Notes: generated by a model from the letters alone, not told the origin. Positions 44,764 through 53,798 are shown, counted from the first letter of the stretch. The stretch: DNA of 64,000 nucleotides from CBDDFN01 sp965227065 (GCA_965227065.1 CBDDFN010000003.1:1-64000); one strand, 5' to 3'. A program made the numbers and translations.

Positions 44764-45360
44764 TCAGCGCTCGTAAAAACCCTCAGGCACTTCATCTTCC
44801 TTGAGCTGATAAGGTGCGGTGCCAAGCTCAAGATTGAAGATATCGCCCTTGCGCATGGCGCGCAGATAGCCGATTTCGCCCTCGGCTTCGATACACTCCC
44901 ACTCTTCCTCGCCCTGGCTGAGCGCGCTTCTGGGCAGGGTCCGGCAAAAGAAGATGCCGTCGATCCGCCACTTTGTGCGCTTGATGGTGAATTGCTTGGC
45001 CCGCCAATGATAAGTCACACCATTGGGCGCGTAATAATTGACCTCAAGCCCGCGCACCGGATCATCGCGCAAGGCGGTGTTGCCGGCAAACAAGGCCGTC
45101 ACATCATCGATATAATCCGACATGGTGCCTTTGAAGGTTTCATAGCGGCGAATGGCGACGACATCGCCATTGTCAGACCGGCAAAAGCGCGTCCAGCGAA
45201 ACTCACCATGCCGCGCAATCTCCTGATTGGCCAGCGCAAGCACGGCATCGCAGGTCATATCGGTTGTCGGATCAAGGCTGGTGGGACGCAATTCAGGTTC
45301 TTCATATCCCGGCACGCACGCCCCAAGCGCCAGCACAATGACAATCAAAAAACGCATCAT
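44764..45360 (-). CDS. Putative lipoprotein of unknown function
   Basis: A 198-aa protein with a lipoprotein signal: MMRFLIVIVLALGAC, with lipobox LGAC. The mature part contains DMTCDAVLALANQEIARHG, WTRFCRSDNGDVV and FFCRTLPRSAL, with further Cys. The ATG overlaps the stop of the VOC gene (ATGA), so it is coupled. No family recognised. Confidence 0.7.
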   Translation of the reverse strand: MMRFLIVIVLALGACVPGYEEPELRPTSLDPTTDMTCDAVLALANQEIARHGEFRWTRFCRSDNGDVVAIRRYETFKGTMSDYIDDVTALFAGNTALRDDPVRGLEVNYYAPNGVTYHWRAKQFTIKRTKWRIDGIFFCRTLPRSALSQGEEEWECIEAEGEIGYLRAMRKGDIFNLELGTAPYQLKEDEVPEGFYER

Positions 45361-45839
45361 TCCGAATAGCTCAATCCCATGGCCTTCATGGCAAACCGGT
45401 CCCACTTGTCCGGCAGCACCGTCTTATCACGCTGACGGAAGCTCCAAACATGGCCTTCAAGGTCGCGGGCGGCATAGACAATATCGCCGTAAAATTGCTC
45501 GGCGGGTTCGCTCAACACCTCACCGCCCTCACGCAAGGTGCGGCGGAAATGTTTGAGCGCGTCGCGCACCTGAACATCAAGCATGACATTGATCTTGCCG
45601 GCATTGGATGCGGGGCTGACCGTATAGTCCGCCCATTGGGTGCGGCCCACCGCAATCACGCCCGACCCGGTATGCAACTCGCCATGGGCAATGGTGCCGT
45701 CACGTTCTGAGACGCGAAACATTTCTTCAAACCCGTAGGTGCGAGTGAGATAGTCCATCGCCCGGTTGGGATCGTCATACAGAACAAAGACCCGCACCCC
45801 CAGCCGGGGGCCATGCGGATTTGACTTGCTGTTCGCCAT
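45357..45839 (-). CDS. VOC (glyoxalase/bleomycin-resistance) family protein
   Basis: A 160-aa single VOC-domain protein. The beta-alpha-beta modules are visible with VRVFVLYDDPNRAMDYLTR, IAHGELHTGSGVIAVG, VMLDVQVRDALKHFRR and YGDIVYAARDLEGHVWSF; the last motif with GHVWSF is the usual C-terminal strand. The metal-ligand set was not assigned. ATG 45839 has GGGGGAG upstream. Coupled to the lipoprotein gene downstream. Confidence 0.85.
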   Translation of the reverse strand: MANSKSNPHGPRLGVRVFVLYDDPNRAMDYLTRTYGFEEMFRVSERDGTIAHGELHTGSGVIAVGRTQWADYTVSPASNAGKINVMLDVQVRDALKHFRRTLREGGEVLSEPAEQFYGDIVYAARDLEGHVWSFRQRDKTVLPDKWDRFAMKAMGLSYSE

Positions 45840-45880
45840 CGTCTCCCCCTTTTGAAGGGGCGAGGTTAACCATGTCCGGC

Positions 45881-45919
45881 GCAAAAACGAAAGGGGTGCC
45901 GCTTGCACAGCACCCCTTT
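45881..45919 (-). terminator. Rho-independent terminator of the ilvINC operon
   Basis: A perfect 10-bp stem (GCACCCCTTT 45910-45919 with AAAGGGGTGC 45890-45899, loop of 10) is followed on the leftward strand by CGTTTTTGC with five T. It lies 142 bp after ilvC, beyond repeat copy B, and before the VOC gene. Confidence 0.88.
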
Positions 45920-45929
45920 CTTGTCATTT

Positions 45930-46049
45930 GTCATTCCGGAATTTCGCATTCGCGAAATATCCGGAATCTGATGTCGTCAAAATCCGTGCCACGGTCAGAT
46001 TCCGGGTTCCCTCCTTTGCCCGACGGGCTTCGGAGCGCCCCGGAATGAC
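45930..46049. repeat. Clover-leaf interspersed inverted repeat, copy B
   Basis: Outer arms GTCATTCCGG (45930-45939) and CCGGAATGAC (46040-46049). Inside are CCGGAATTTCGC / GCGAAATATCCGG and CCGGAATCTG / CAGATTCCGG stems, as in copy A (5474-5578). It lies between the ilvC stop and its terminator. Confidence 0.8.
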
Positions 46050-46060
46050 GGGCGGCCGGT

Positions 46061-47080
46061 TTAGTTCTTTTCTTTGTCGACCAGCGCGTTCGACGAAATC
46101 CACGGCATCATACCGCGCAGCTTGGCGCCGACTTCCTCGATCGGATGCTCGTCATTGATGCGGCGGGTGGCTTTGAACATGGGCTGACCGGCCTGATTTT
46201 CCAGCATCCAGTCGCGGACAAACTTGCCTTCCTGAATATAGGTCAGCGCGTCTTTCATGGCCTGCTTGGTCTCAGACGTCACCACTTTGGGGCCGGTGAC
46301 ATATTCGCCATATTCAGCCGTGTTCGAGATCGAGTAATTCATGTTGGCGATGCCGCCTTCATACATCAGATCAACGATCAGCTTGACCTCGTGCAGGCAC
46401 TCAAAATAGGCCATTTCGGGCGCATAGCCCGCTTCGGTCAGCGTCTCGAAGCCCGCACGGATCAGCTCAACCAGGCCGCCGCACAGAACCGCTTGCTCGC
46501 CGAACAGATCGGTTTCGCACTCTTCACGGAAATTGGTTTCGATGATGCCTGAGCGGCCGCCACCGATGGCAGACGCATAAGACAGGCCGACTTCCAGCGC
46601 ATTGCCCGACGCGTTTTGCTCAACCGCGATCAGGCAGGGAACGCCGCCGCCTTTGAGATATTCACCGCGCACCGTGTGGCCGGGGCCTTTGGGGGCCACC
46701 ATGAACACGTCAATGTCGGGGCGCGGTTCAATCAGACGGAAGTGAACGGCCAGACCATGGGCGAAGGCAAGGGCTGCGCCCTCTTTCATATTGGGCTTGA
46801 GGTCATCTTTCCAGATCTGGGCCTGAAGCTCATCAGGCGTCAGGATCATGATCACGTCGGCGACCTTGGCGGCTTCGGCCGGGGTCATGGTGGTGAGGCC
46901 GGCGGCTTCGGCTTTCGCACGGGTGGCAGAGCCTTCACGCAGCGCGACAATGACATTCTCAACCCCTGAATCCTTCAGGTTGAGCGCATGGGCATGGCCC
47001 TGGCTGCCATAGCCGACGATCGCGACGGTTTTGGTCTTGATCAAATTCACATCCGCATCGCGGTCATAATAAACGCGCAT
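46061..47080 (-). CDS. ilvC: Ketol-acid reductoisomerase
   Basis: A 339-aa class I IlvC, exact usual length. It converts 2-acetolactate to 2,3-dihydroxyisovalerate with NADPH and Mg. VAIVGYGSQGHAHALNLKD is the NADP-binding motif; the knotted domain has GLSYASAIGGGRSGIIETNF and EECETDLFGEQAVLCGG with the metal-binding acids. ATG 47080 has AAGGGG upstream; a longer frame to 47164 is not used. It is 46 bp downstream of ilvN in the same operon. Confidence 0.97.
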   Translation of the reverse strand: MRVYYDRDADVNLIKTKTVAIVGYGSQGHAHALNLKDSGVENVIVALREGSATRAKAEAAGLTTMTPAEAAKVADVIMILTPDELQAQIWKDDLKPNMKEGAALAFAHGLAVHFRLIEPRPDIDVFMVAPKGPGHTVRGEYLKGGGVPCLIAVEQNASGNALEVGLSYASAIGGGRSGIIETNFREECETDLFGEQAVLCGGLVELIRAGFETLTEAGYAPEMAYFECLHEVKLIVDLMYEGGIANMNYSISNTAEYGEYVTGPKVVTSETKQAMKDALTYIQEGKFVRDWMLENQAGQPMFKATRRINDEHPIEEVGAKLRGMMPWISSNALVDKEKN

Positions 47081-47126
47081 TCGCGTATCCCCTTCTTTCG
47101 AGCAATCTGGTGGTTTGGAGTGGCTT

Positions 47127-47642
47127 TTATTGGGTTCCCGCGCCGCGCGCAATGGCTGCGACACCAGTGCGGGACACGTCTTCCAGTCCCAGCGGCCGCA
47201 TCAGATCAACAAAGGCGTTGATCTTGTCGGGCGTGCCGGTCATTTCGAAAACAAAACTTTCAAGCGTGGAGTCGACCACCCGAGCACGGAAAATGTCGGC
47301 CAGGCGCAAGGCCTCAACCCGCTTGTCACCTTTGGAGACAACTTTGATCAGCGCCAGCTCGCGCTCGACACTGGGGCTTTCCACGGTCAGATCATTGACG
47401 CGATGCACCGGCACCATGCGTTCCAGCTGGGCCTTGATCTGGGTAATGACCTGGGGCGGACCGCTCGTCACAATCGTGATGCGCGAGGTGTGACCCTTAT
47501 GGTCGACCTCGGCCACCGTAAGCGAGTCGATATTATAGCCCCGGCCTGAAAACAGGCCGATGACGCGGGCGAGAACTCCGGCCTCATTATCAACGAGAAC
47601 CGAAAGCGTGTGCCGTTCAACCGGATCGTGACGCATAATCAT
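47127..47642 (-). CDS. ilvN: Acetolactate synthase small (regulatory) subunit
   Basis: A 171-aa regulatory subunit with an N-terminal ACT domain (HTLSVLVDNEAGVLARVIGLF, SGRGYNIDSLTV) that binds valine for feedback inhibition, and a C-terminal ACT-like domain (VVDSTLESFVFEMTGTPDKI). It is 5 bp downstream of the large subunit and activates it. Confidence 0.96.
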   Translation of the reverse strand: MIMRHDPVERHTLSVLVDNEAGVLARVIGLFSGRGYNIDSLTVAEVDHKGHTSRITIVTSGPPQVITQIKAQLERMVPVHRVNDLTVESPSVERELALIKVVSKGDKRVEALRLADIFRARVVDSTLESFVFEMTGTPDKINAFVDLMRPLGLEDVSRTGVAAIARGAGTQ

Positions 47643-47647
47643 ACTCC

Positions 47648-49411
47648 TTAGACCAGCGCTTTGCCCTCTTCCGACACTTCAGTGCCAGAGAGGCCGGCTT
47701 CGTCCGCCAAAATCATTTCATTGTGGGCAGCGCCGGACGGCACCATCGGATAGCAGTTCTCATCCTTGGTGACGACGCAGTCGAACAAGACAGGCTTGTC
47801 AACGCTGATCATCTCCTTGATCGCCTCATCAAGCTTGGCGGGGTCGGAACAGCGGATGCCGTGGGCGCCGTAAGCCTCAGCCAGTTTGACAAAGTCGGGC
47901 AGTGCCTCGGAATAGCTTTCAGAATAGCGCCCGCCATGCAGCAATTCCTGCCACTGGCGCACCATGCCCATATATTCATTGTTCAGGATGAAAATCTTGA
48001 TCGGCAGCCGGTACTGAACCGCCGCCGACATTTCCTGCATGGTCATCTGGACCGAGGCTTCACCGGCAATGTCGATCACAAGCGCGTCGGGATGGGCGGT
48101 TTGAATGCCGAGCGCGGCGGGCAAGCCATAGCCCATGGTGCCAAGCCCGCCCGATGTCATCCAGCGGTTGGGTTCGTCAAAATGGAAATATTGCGCCGCC
48201 CACATCTGATGCTGGCCAACTTCGGTGGAGATATAACAATCCTTGCCGCGGGTCAGTTCAAACAGACGCTCAATCGCATATTGCGGTTTGATCTGGGCGG
48301 TGTCCTTTTTGTACTCAAGGCACGCGCGCGCCCGCCAGATATCGATCTGACGCCACCAATCTTCAATGGCCGATTTGTCGGTCTGCTTGGCCGATGATTT
48401 CCACAACCGGATCATGTCTTCCAGAACATGGGCGACATCGCCGATAATCGGGATATCAACCTGAATATTCTTGTTGATGGAGCTGGGATCGATGTCGATA
48501 TGGATTTTCTTCGAGCCCGGCGAGAACGCATCAAGCCGCCCGGTCACCCGGTCGTCGAACCGCGCGCCGATGCAAACCATGACGTCACAATCATGCATGG
48601 CATTGTTGGCTTCATAGGTGCCGTGCATGCCCAGCATGCCCAGCCATTGCTTGTTCGACGCGGGAAACCCGCCCAAGCCCATCAGGGTTGAGGTGACGGG
48701 GAAGCCCGTCAGCTTGGCAAGCTCCCGCAACAGCTGGCTGGCAACAGGCCCTGAATTGATGACGCCGCCGCCGGTGTACAGGATCGGCTTTTTGGCTCCG
48801 GCCATGAGCTCAACGGCTTTGCGGATCTGGTCGACATCGCCTTTGACGCGCGGCTTGTAGGTCTTGTGCTTGACCTCATGAGGCGCGCGATAGTCAGCCT
48901 TTTCAAACTGGATGTCCTTGGGGATATCGACAACGACGGGACCGGGACGGCCATGGGTCGCGACATAAAACGCATCATGCATGACACGCGCCAGATCGTT
49001 GGGTTCCTTGACCAGCCAATTGTGCTTGGTGCAGGGCCGGGTGATGCCGACCGTGTCCGCCTCTTGAAAGGCGTCATTGCCGATCAGATGGGTCGCAACC
49101 TGGCCGGTTAGACAGACGATCGGGATCGAATCCATCAAGGCATCGGTGAGGCCCGTGACCGCATTGGTCGCGCCGGGGCCTGAGGTGACCAGCACAACGC
49201 CGGGCTTGCCGGTCGAGCGCGCATAGCCCTCGGCGGCGTGAACCGCGCCTTGTTCATGGCGGACCAGAATGTGGCGGATTTCGTTTTGCTGGAACAAAAC
49301 ATCATAGATCGGCAGGACGGCACCGCCGGGATAGCCAAATACCGTGTCTACGCCTTGATCCTTCAAGGCTTTCAACACAATTTCTGCTCCGGTCATTTGC
49401 GCGGCTGTCAT
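47648..49411 (-). CDS. ilvI: Acetolactate synthase large (catalytic) subunit
   Basis: A 587-aa thiamine-diphosphate enzyme making acetolactate or acetohydroxybutyrate. The N-terminal PYR domain has FGYPGGAVLPIYD and the catalytic Glu in VRHEQGAVHAAEGY; the central FAD-linked domain follows; the C-terminal PP domain has GLGTMGYGLPAALG and the cofactor motif IDIAGEASVQM with NNEYMGMVRQWQ. ATG 49411 follows GGAG. It is first in the ilvI-ilvN-ilvC operon. Confidence 0.97.
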   Translation of the reverse strand: MTAAQMTGAEIVLKALKDQGVDTVFGYPGGAVLPIYDVLFQQNEIRHILVRHEQGAVHAAEGYARSTGKPGVVLVTSGPGATNAVTGLTDALMDSIPIVCLTGQVATHLIGNDAFQEADTVGITRPCTKHNWLVKEPNDLARVMHDAFYVATHGRPGPVVVDIPKDIQFEKADYRAPHEVKHKTYKPRVKGDVDQIRKAVELMAGAKKPILYTGGGVINSGPVASQLLRELAKLTGFPVTSTLMGLGGFPASNKQWLGMLGMHGTYEANNAMHDCDVMVCIGARFDDRVTGRLDAFSPGSKKIHIDIDPSSINKNIQVDIPIIGDVAHVLEDMIRLWKSSAKQTDKSAIEDWWRQIDIWRARACLEYKKDTAQIKPQYAIERLFELTRGKDCYISTEVGQHQMWAAQYFHFDEPNRWMTSGGLGTMGYGLPAALGIQTAHPDALVIDIAGEASVQMTMQEMSAAVQYRLPIKIFILNNEYMGMVRQWQELLHGGRYSESYSEALPDFVKLAEAYGAHGIRCSDPAKLDEAIKEMISVDKPVLFDCVVTKDENCYPMVPSGAAHNEMILADEAGLSGTEVSEEGKALV

Positions 49412-49440
49412 GGCTCCGCCCCTTCTCTACCAACACTCAC

Positions 49441-49486
49441 GAAAACAAACGCCCCGCCAGCGGGGTCACCGCTGTGGACGAGGCGT
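49441..49486 (-). terminator. Compound hairpin with T-run between miaA and ilvI
   Basis: An outer stem ACGCCTCG / CGGGGCGT and an inner stem CAGCGG / CCGCTG (leftward strand) are followed by TTTGTTTT. It lies between miaA (stop 49520) and ilvI (start 49411). It can end the miaA message or act as an attenuator for ilvI; no short peptide rich in Ile, Leu or Val was found ahead of it. Confidence 0.7.
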
Positions 49487-49519
49487 CCTTCAGATGGCGC
49501 GCACCCTACGGGCTCGGAT

Positions 49520-50482
49520 TCAGGGAATCAACCCCTTCTCGTCAATTTTCGATAACAAAATGTCGCAACTTGTTTTCATTTGTTGCGCATTTAGCATCTC
49601 CCACGAAATCATCTGATTCCGTATCCAGGTCAGCTGGCGTTTGGCATAACGCCGCGTTTCCCGCTTGGCGGTCTCGATCGCTTCGGCTTCATCCATCGCG
49701 CCGGTCAGCGCCTTGACAAGCTGCGGCACACCCAGGGCCCGCATGGCCGGCAAACGGGGATCAAAGCCCGCCTCGTGCAAGCTGCGTACCTCGTCCCATG
49801 CCCCGTTTTGGAGCATCAAATCAAAGCGCTCGTCACAGCGGGCATAAAGCCAGTCCCGCTGAGGCACAAGGGCGGCTTTCACCAGGCGCGCACCCGACAA
49901 TGGCCCCGGCACAGTCTGGGCCTGCCAGTCAGCGAGTGAGCGGCCTGTCGCTGTCATAACCGACCAGGCCCGCAATACGCGAAGCTGGTCATTTTCTTCA
50001 AGCCGCGCGGCCATGCCCGGATCAATCGCGGCAAGCCGCTTGTGCAATGCGGGCGCGCCTTCGCCGTCAATGATAGCTTGACCCTCATCAATCAATGCAA
50101 GGGAAACCGGCGGGGTCGGCGCAAGCCCCTCGGTCAGGCTGCGAAAATAAAGCCCGGTGCCGCCGACAATCAGCGGCACCACGCCCTCGTCCCACAATGT
50201 GTGCAGCACTGGCGTGGTCAGTTCGACATAGCGTCCCGCCGATCCGGCATCGGCCACAGACAGCACGCCATAAAGATGATGCGGCGCATGGGCGTGATCC
50301 CGGGCAGACGGCGATGCCGCCAGAACCGGAATTTCCCGGTAAATCTGCATGGCATCACAATTGACGATAGCTGATTTAACGCCGCGTTCACCAAGCGCGT
50401 CATAAAGCCCAAGGGCAAGCGCCGACTTGCCGCTCGCCGTCGGGCCTGCAATAAGAACAGCCATCGAATCATTTCGTTCCAT
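49520..50482 (-). CDS. miaA: tRNA dimethylallyltransferase
   Basis: A 320-aa MiaA that adds the dimethylallyl group to A37 of tRNAs reading codons starting with U. The P-loop AGPTASGKSALAL is at residues 8-20, followed by VNCDAMQIYREIPVLAASPS and VGGTGLYFRSLTEG. The C-terminal YAKRQLTWIRNQ motif is standard; about 30 residues beyond it form a non-conserved tail. It diverges from serB with a 29-bp gap, so both promoters must overlap the starts. Confidence 0.95.
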   Translation of the reverse strand: MERNDSMAVLIAGPTASGKSALALGLYDALGERGVKSAIVNCDAMQIYREIPVLAASPSARDHAHAPHHLYGVLSVADAGSAGRYVELTTPVLHTLWDEGVVPLIVGGTGLYFRSLTEGLAPTPPVSLALIDEGQAIIDGEGAPALHKRLAAIDPGMAARLEENDQLRVLRAWSVMTATGRSLADWQAQTVPGPLSGARLVKAALVPQRDWLYARCDERFDLMLQNGAWDEVRSLHEAGFDPRLPAMRALGVPQLVKALTGAMDEAEAIETAKRETRRYAKRQLTWIRNQMISWEMLNAQQMKTSCDILLSKIDEKGLIP

Positions 50483-50511
50483 CCCCCCTTATAGACTGTG
50501 GATTCTGAAAT

Positions 50512-51408
50512 ATGGACCTTGTGCTGACCTTGATTGCGCCAGAGGGCGCGCTTCAGTCTGAAGCCATCGACCAGGCGCGCGCGATCATTGAGGATCTGGG
50601 CGGCACGGTGGGCCGGACAGGTTGGCTGAAGGAAAACACAGCCGCCGATATTTTGTTTGAACATGCCCCGCTCAACGGGGTGGAAACAAAGATGCGCGCC
50701 GCTGTGCCGGAGATTGATTTGCTGGCGCAGAACGCCCATCCCGATGGCCGCAAGAAGCAGCTTCTGATCGCCGATATGGATTCGACCATTATCCCGGTCG
50801 AATGTCTTGATGAATTGGCCGACTTTGCCGATCTCAAACCGCAAATTTCAGCGATCACCGAACGCGCCATGCGCGGCGAGCTTGATTTCGAGGCCGCCCT
50901 TGATGAGCGGATTGGCCTGCTGGCCCAGCATGGCCTGGGTGAGGATGCCTTGCAGGCCTGCTTTGACACGCGCATCAGCCTGTCGCCGGGCGCGGAAATG
51001 CTGGTCAAAACCATGCGCGCCCACGGGGCGGTGACCGCGCTTGTGTCGGGCGGCTTTACCTTCTTTACCGAACGGGTGGCCGAGCTTGCAGGCTTTGAAC
51101 TCAACCGCGCCAATATTCTGGAATTTGATGGCGGGCTGCTGAAAAGCGTCGCCCGGCCCATTCTGGGCAAAGAGGCCAAGCGTGAGACACTGATCAAGCT
51201 GTGCGGCGAAGCCGGGCTCAGCACTGATCATGCGGTGGCCATCGGCGATGGCGCCAATGATCTTGCGATGATTGAAAAGGCGGGTCTGGGCGTTGCCTAT
51301 CGCGCCAAGCCCGTGGTGGCAGAGGCGGCCCGCGCGCGTATCGATCACACCGACCTCACCACCTTGCTCTATTTCCAGGGCTATAAGGTGGGTGAGTTTG
51401 TGACCTGA
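50512..51408 (+). CDS. serB: Phosphoserine phosphatase
   Basis: A 298-aa HAD-superfamily enzyme, last step of serine synthesis. The N-terminal 80 residues are an ACT-like domain; the HAD motif I is ADMDSTII with nucleophile Asp88 and Asp90; VSGGFTFF is motif II, and AIGDGANDLAMI is motif III/IV. The order and length match SerB of Gram-negative bacteria. It converges on the GNAT gene across repeat copy C. Confidence 0.96.
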   Translation: MDLVLTLIAPEGALQSEAIDQARAIIEDLGGTVGRTGWLKENTAADILFEHAPLNGVETKMRAAVPEIDLLAQNAHPDGRKKQLLIADMDSTIIPVECLDELADFADLKPQISAITERAMRGELDFEAALDERIGLLAQHGLGEDALQACFDTRISLSPGAEMLVKTMRAHGAVTALVSGGFTFFTERVAELAGFELNRANILEFDGGLLKSVARPILGKEAKRETLIKLCGEAGLSTDHAVAIGDGANDLAMIEKAGLGVAYRAKPVVAEAARARIDHTDLTTLLYFQGYKVGEFVT

Positions 51409-51410
51409 CC

Positions 51411-51512
51411 TCATCCCGGCCAAGGCGAAAGCCGCGAGCCGGGATCCAGAAAGCGGCACAGCCTATGAAATGTCTGGATCCCGGATATTTCACACGCGAA
51501 ATTCCGGGATGA
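51411..51512. repeat. Clover-leaf interspersed inverted repeat, copy C
   Basis: Outer arms TCATCCCGG (51411-51419) and CCGGGATGA (51504-51512). Inside are GATCCAGA / TCTGGATC and CCCGGATATTT / AAATTCCGGG stems. The core is the reverse orientation of copies A and B (CGAAATTCCGG), with a different central arm. It starts 2 bp after the serB stop. Confidence 0.75.
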
Positions 51513-51521
51513 CGTACCCTC

Positions 51522-51977
51522 TTAGGAACAGTTCCGCTCAAACAGTCCGGTCTTCTTGTTTTCAGCAAATCCCATGGCGGCAAAGAAGGCACGGCCGGCC
51601 CTGTTGCCATGATCGGGGTCAGCGATGGCGGTACACGGGCCTTGCTCGATCACCAGCTCATCAAGCACCAGCCGCAGCGCCTCACCGCCAATGCCCTTGC
51701 GGCGATAATCGCGAATGGCGACGAACAGATCAACGCCCCAGGCCCCGTCGGGCGCCTTGCTCCACGGTCCCAAAGGCGCGCGGGAGACATCATAGCGCTG
51801 GATATAACCGACCGGCTCGCCGTCACGTTCAATGATCAGGCGCACCAGCCACTGGGCGTTGAAGTCGCGGGCAATCTCTCCCATCCAGCTTGGCCCAAAC
51901 CAGCGCGCGACCGAGCGGCGCTCAAACCACGACGCCAAAAGCGGCAGGTCCAGAATATGAACCTGCCGCACTGTCAC
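51522..51977 (-). CDS. GNAT family N-acetyltransferase
   Basis: A 151-aa acetyltransferase resembling the aminoglycoside 6'-N-acetyltransferase / RimJ-like group: ARWFGPSWMGEIARDF near the N-terminus and the acetyl-CoA motif RDYRRKGIGGEALRLVLDEL, then AIADPDHGNRAGRAFFAAMG, common in the AAC(6')-like subgroup. Substrate cannot be inferred; resistance is not implied. The start is placed at GTG 51977, 19 bp after the degP stop; GTG 51971 is an alternative. A frame running back into degP is not used. Confidence 0.82.
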   Translation of the reverse strand: MTVRQVHILDLPLLASWFERRSVARWFGPSWMGEIARDFNAQWLVRLIIERDGEPVGYIQRYDVSRAPLGPWSKAPDGAWGVDLFVAIRDYRRKGIGGEALRLVLDELVIEQGPCTAIADPDHGNRAGRAFFAAMGFAENKKTGLFERNCS

Positions 51978-51996
51978 CTGGCCCTGTGGGCCTTGT

Positions 51997-53466
51997 TTAC
52001 TGGTCTTCGTCAAGCCGGAACGGAACGAAGCGCAAATCACCACCGCGCGAGCGGATCATGAACAAGGCGACCTTCTTGCCGTCCTTTTTGATCGCCTCGA
52101 TACGGGCGGTGACGTCTTCAGGCTTGCCGACCTCTTCACCCGACACTTCGCGGATCAGCTCGCCGGGGCGGATATTCTTGTCCGCCGCCGCGGAGCCGCG
52201 CTCCACCTGCGTGATCAGCACACCGTCTTCATCGTCGGACAGGCCATATTGTTCGCGCAGAACGCTGGTGGGACTCGACAGGCTCATACCGAAGACCGTC
52301 TTGGTCGCGGCAGGCTCATCGGTCTTGCCTTCTTCCAGCGCGGCTTCGGCCTCTTCCATGCGGGCAATGTGCACGGTCAACGTCTTTTCCTTACCATCAC
52401 GCCAAATCACAACCTTGACCTTCGAGCCAATTGAGGTGTCAGCGACCAGCCGGCTCAAGGCACGATGATCTTCCACATCCTTGCCATTGAACTCGACAAT
52501 GACATCGCCTTCGACAATGCCGGCATTGGAGGCCGGGTCGCCTTCAAACACCCCGGCGACAAGTGCACCGCGCGGCTTATCCAGGCCAACCGCTTCGGCA
52601 ATATCGTCAGACACATGCTGGATGCGCACACCCAGCCAGCCCCGGCGGGTTTCACCATATTCAAGGATTTGATCGACCACACCGCGCGCCAGCGATTCAG
52701 GAACCGCAAAGCCGATGCCGATTGAGCCGCCATTGGGCGACAGGATCGCAGTGTTCACACCAATCACCCGGCCATCCATGGTGAACAGCGGGCCACCCGA
52801 ATTACCGCGGTTGATCGGCGCGTCGGTCTGGATGAAATCATCGTAAGAGCCTGCGCCAATGTCGCGATTGCGCGCCGAGATGATTCCGGCGGTCACCGTG
52901 CCGCCAAGGCCCAGCGGATTGCCGATGGCAATCACCCAATCGCCGACACGGGCGGCGTCGGAGGAGCCCCATTCGACCGACGGCAGCTTTTTGGTCGTGT
53001 CGACCTTGAGCACGGCAATGTCGGTCTTGGGATCGCGGCCAACCAGCTTGGCGGGCAGCTCTTCACCGTCGGAAAAGATCACCATGATCTCGTCGGCATC
53101 ATCAATGACGTGATTGTTGGTGATGATCACACCATCTTCATCAATGACAAAGCCTGAGCCGAGCGAGCGCACCTTGCGTTCCTTCTGGCCTTCGCCCTGA
53201 CGTTCGAAAAAGTCTTTGAAAAAATCCTCAAACGGCGATCCCGGAGGGAATTGCGGCATCTGCATGCCACCCTTGACGTGCGACGTGGTCGAGATATTGA
53301 CCACGGCGGGCGAAACACGTTCGGCCAGATCGGCAAAACTGCCCGGCATGTCGCGGGCCAGCGCCTGGCTGGCGAGTGCAATCATCAATCCGAGAATGAG
53401 CCCCAGCGTGAGCAACGCCCGTACGGGCGCCTCAACCGCTTTGGCTTTTGTTTGAGAACGGGACAT
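51997..53466 (-). CDS. degP: Do/DegQ-type periplasmic serine endoprotease
   Basis: A 489-aa HtrA protease. A signal sequence (LLTLGLILGLMIALASQALA) is followed by the trypsin-like domain with catalytic His119 (NNHVID), Asp149 (KTDIAVLK) and Ser223 (GNSGGPLF), then two PDZ domains (GVRIQHVSDDIAEAVGL and GMSLSSPTSVLREQYGL). It degrades and chaperones misfolded envelope proteins. ATG 53466 is chosen because GGAAG lies 5 bp upstream and the signal begins there. It lies downstream of hflK-hflC-DUF2065 in an order often seen in alphaproteobacteria. Confidence 0.96.
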   Translation of the reverse strand: MSRSQTKAKAVEAPVRALLTLGLILGLMIALASQALARDMPGSFADLAERVSPAVVNISTTSHVKGGMQMPQFPPGSPFEDFFKDFFERQGEGQKERKVRSLGSGFVIDEDGVIITNNHVIDDADEIMVIFSDGEELPAKLVGRDPKTDIAVLKVDTTKKLPSVEWGSSDAARVGDWVIAIGNPLGLGGTVTAGIISARNRDIGAGSYDDFIQTDAPINRGNSGGPLFTMDGRVIGVNTAILSPNGGSIGIGFAVPESLARGVVDQILEYGETRRGWLGVRIQHVSDDIAEAVGLDKPRGALVAGVFEGDPASNAGIVEGDVIVEFNGKDVEDHRALSRLVADTSIGSKVKVVIWRDGKEKTLTVHIARMEEAEAALEEGKTDEPAATKTVFGMSLSSPTSVLREQYGLSDDEDGVLITQVERGSAAADKNIRPGELIREVSGEEVGKPEDVTARIEAIKKDGKKVALFMIRSRGGDLRFVPFRLDEDQ

Positions 53467-53603
53467 AGACACTTCCATTTCTGTCTGGAATTTCCTGTTG
53501 GAACTGTTGAACCCTGCAGTGTGCCGGGAAGTTTGTAAAAAATAAGGCAGCGGGGCGTCGCATTGCAGTCTTTTTATGGCTTGGCCCTCACTCTTTCGTG
53601 CCC

Positions 53604-53789
53604 TCACCCTTTGGCCAGCGCGACGATCAACAGCCCAAGCAAGGCTGCGACCAATCCTGTAATGCGCAGCTGGCCTTCAGGCATGGCCAGCACTGACACA
53701 ATCATCTTGCGCATCGTCTGGGGCATCGCCGCATAAAGGACGCCCTCCATGACAAGGGCGATGCCCAGACCAATCAGGATGACGTCCAT
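53604..53789 (-). CDS. DUF2065 small membrane protein
   Basis: A 61-aa protein with two membrane helices: ILIGLGIALVMEGVLYA and ITGLVAALLGLLIVAL, joined by a short loop with MPEGQLR. This is the DUF2065/YjeT family, usually found next to hflC. It starts 9 bp after hflC. Role unknown; position suggests a link to the HflKC complex. Confidence 0.88.
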   Translation of the reverse strand: MDVILIGLGIALVMEGVLYAAMPQTMRKMIVSVLAMPEGQLRITGLVAALLGLLIVALAKG

Positions 53790-53798
53790 GGCGCGCGC

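Noticed and set aside
51522..51977. Aminoglycoside resistance from the GNAT protein
   Set aside because: Only the fold and general AAC(6')-like layout are visible; chromosomal GNAT proteins of this shape have many substrates, and nothing nearby supports a resistance role.
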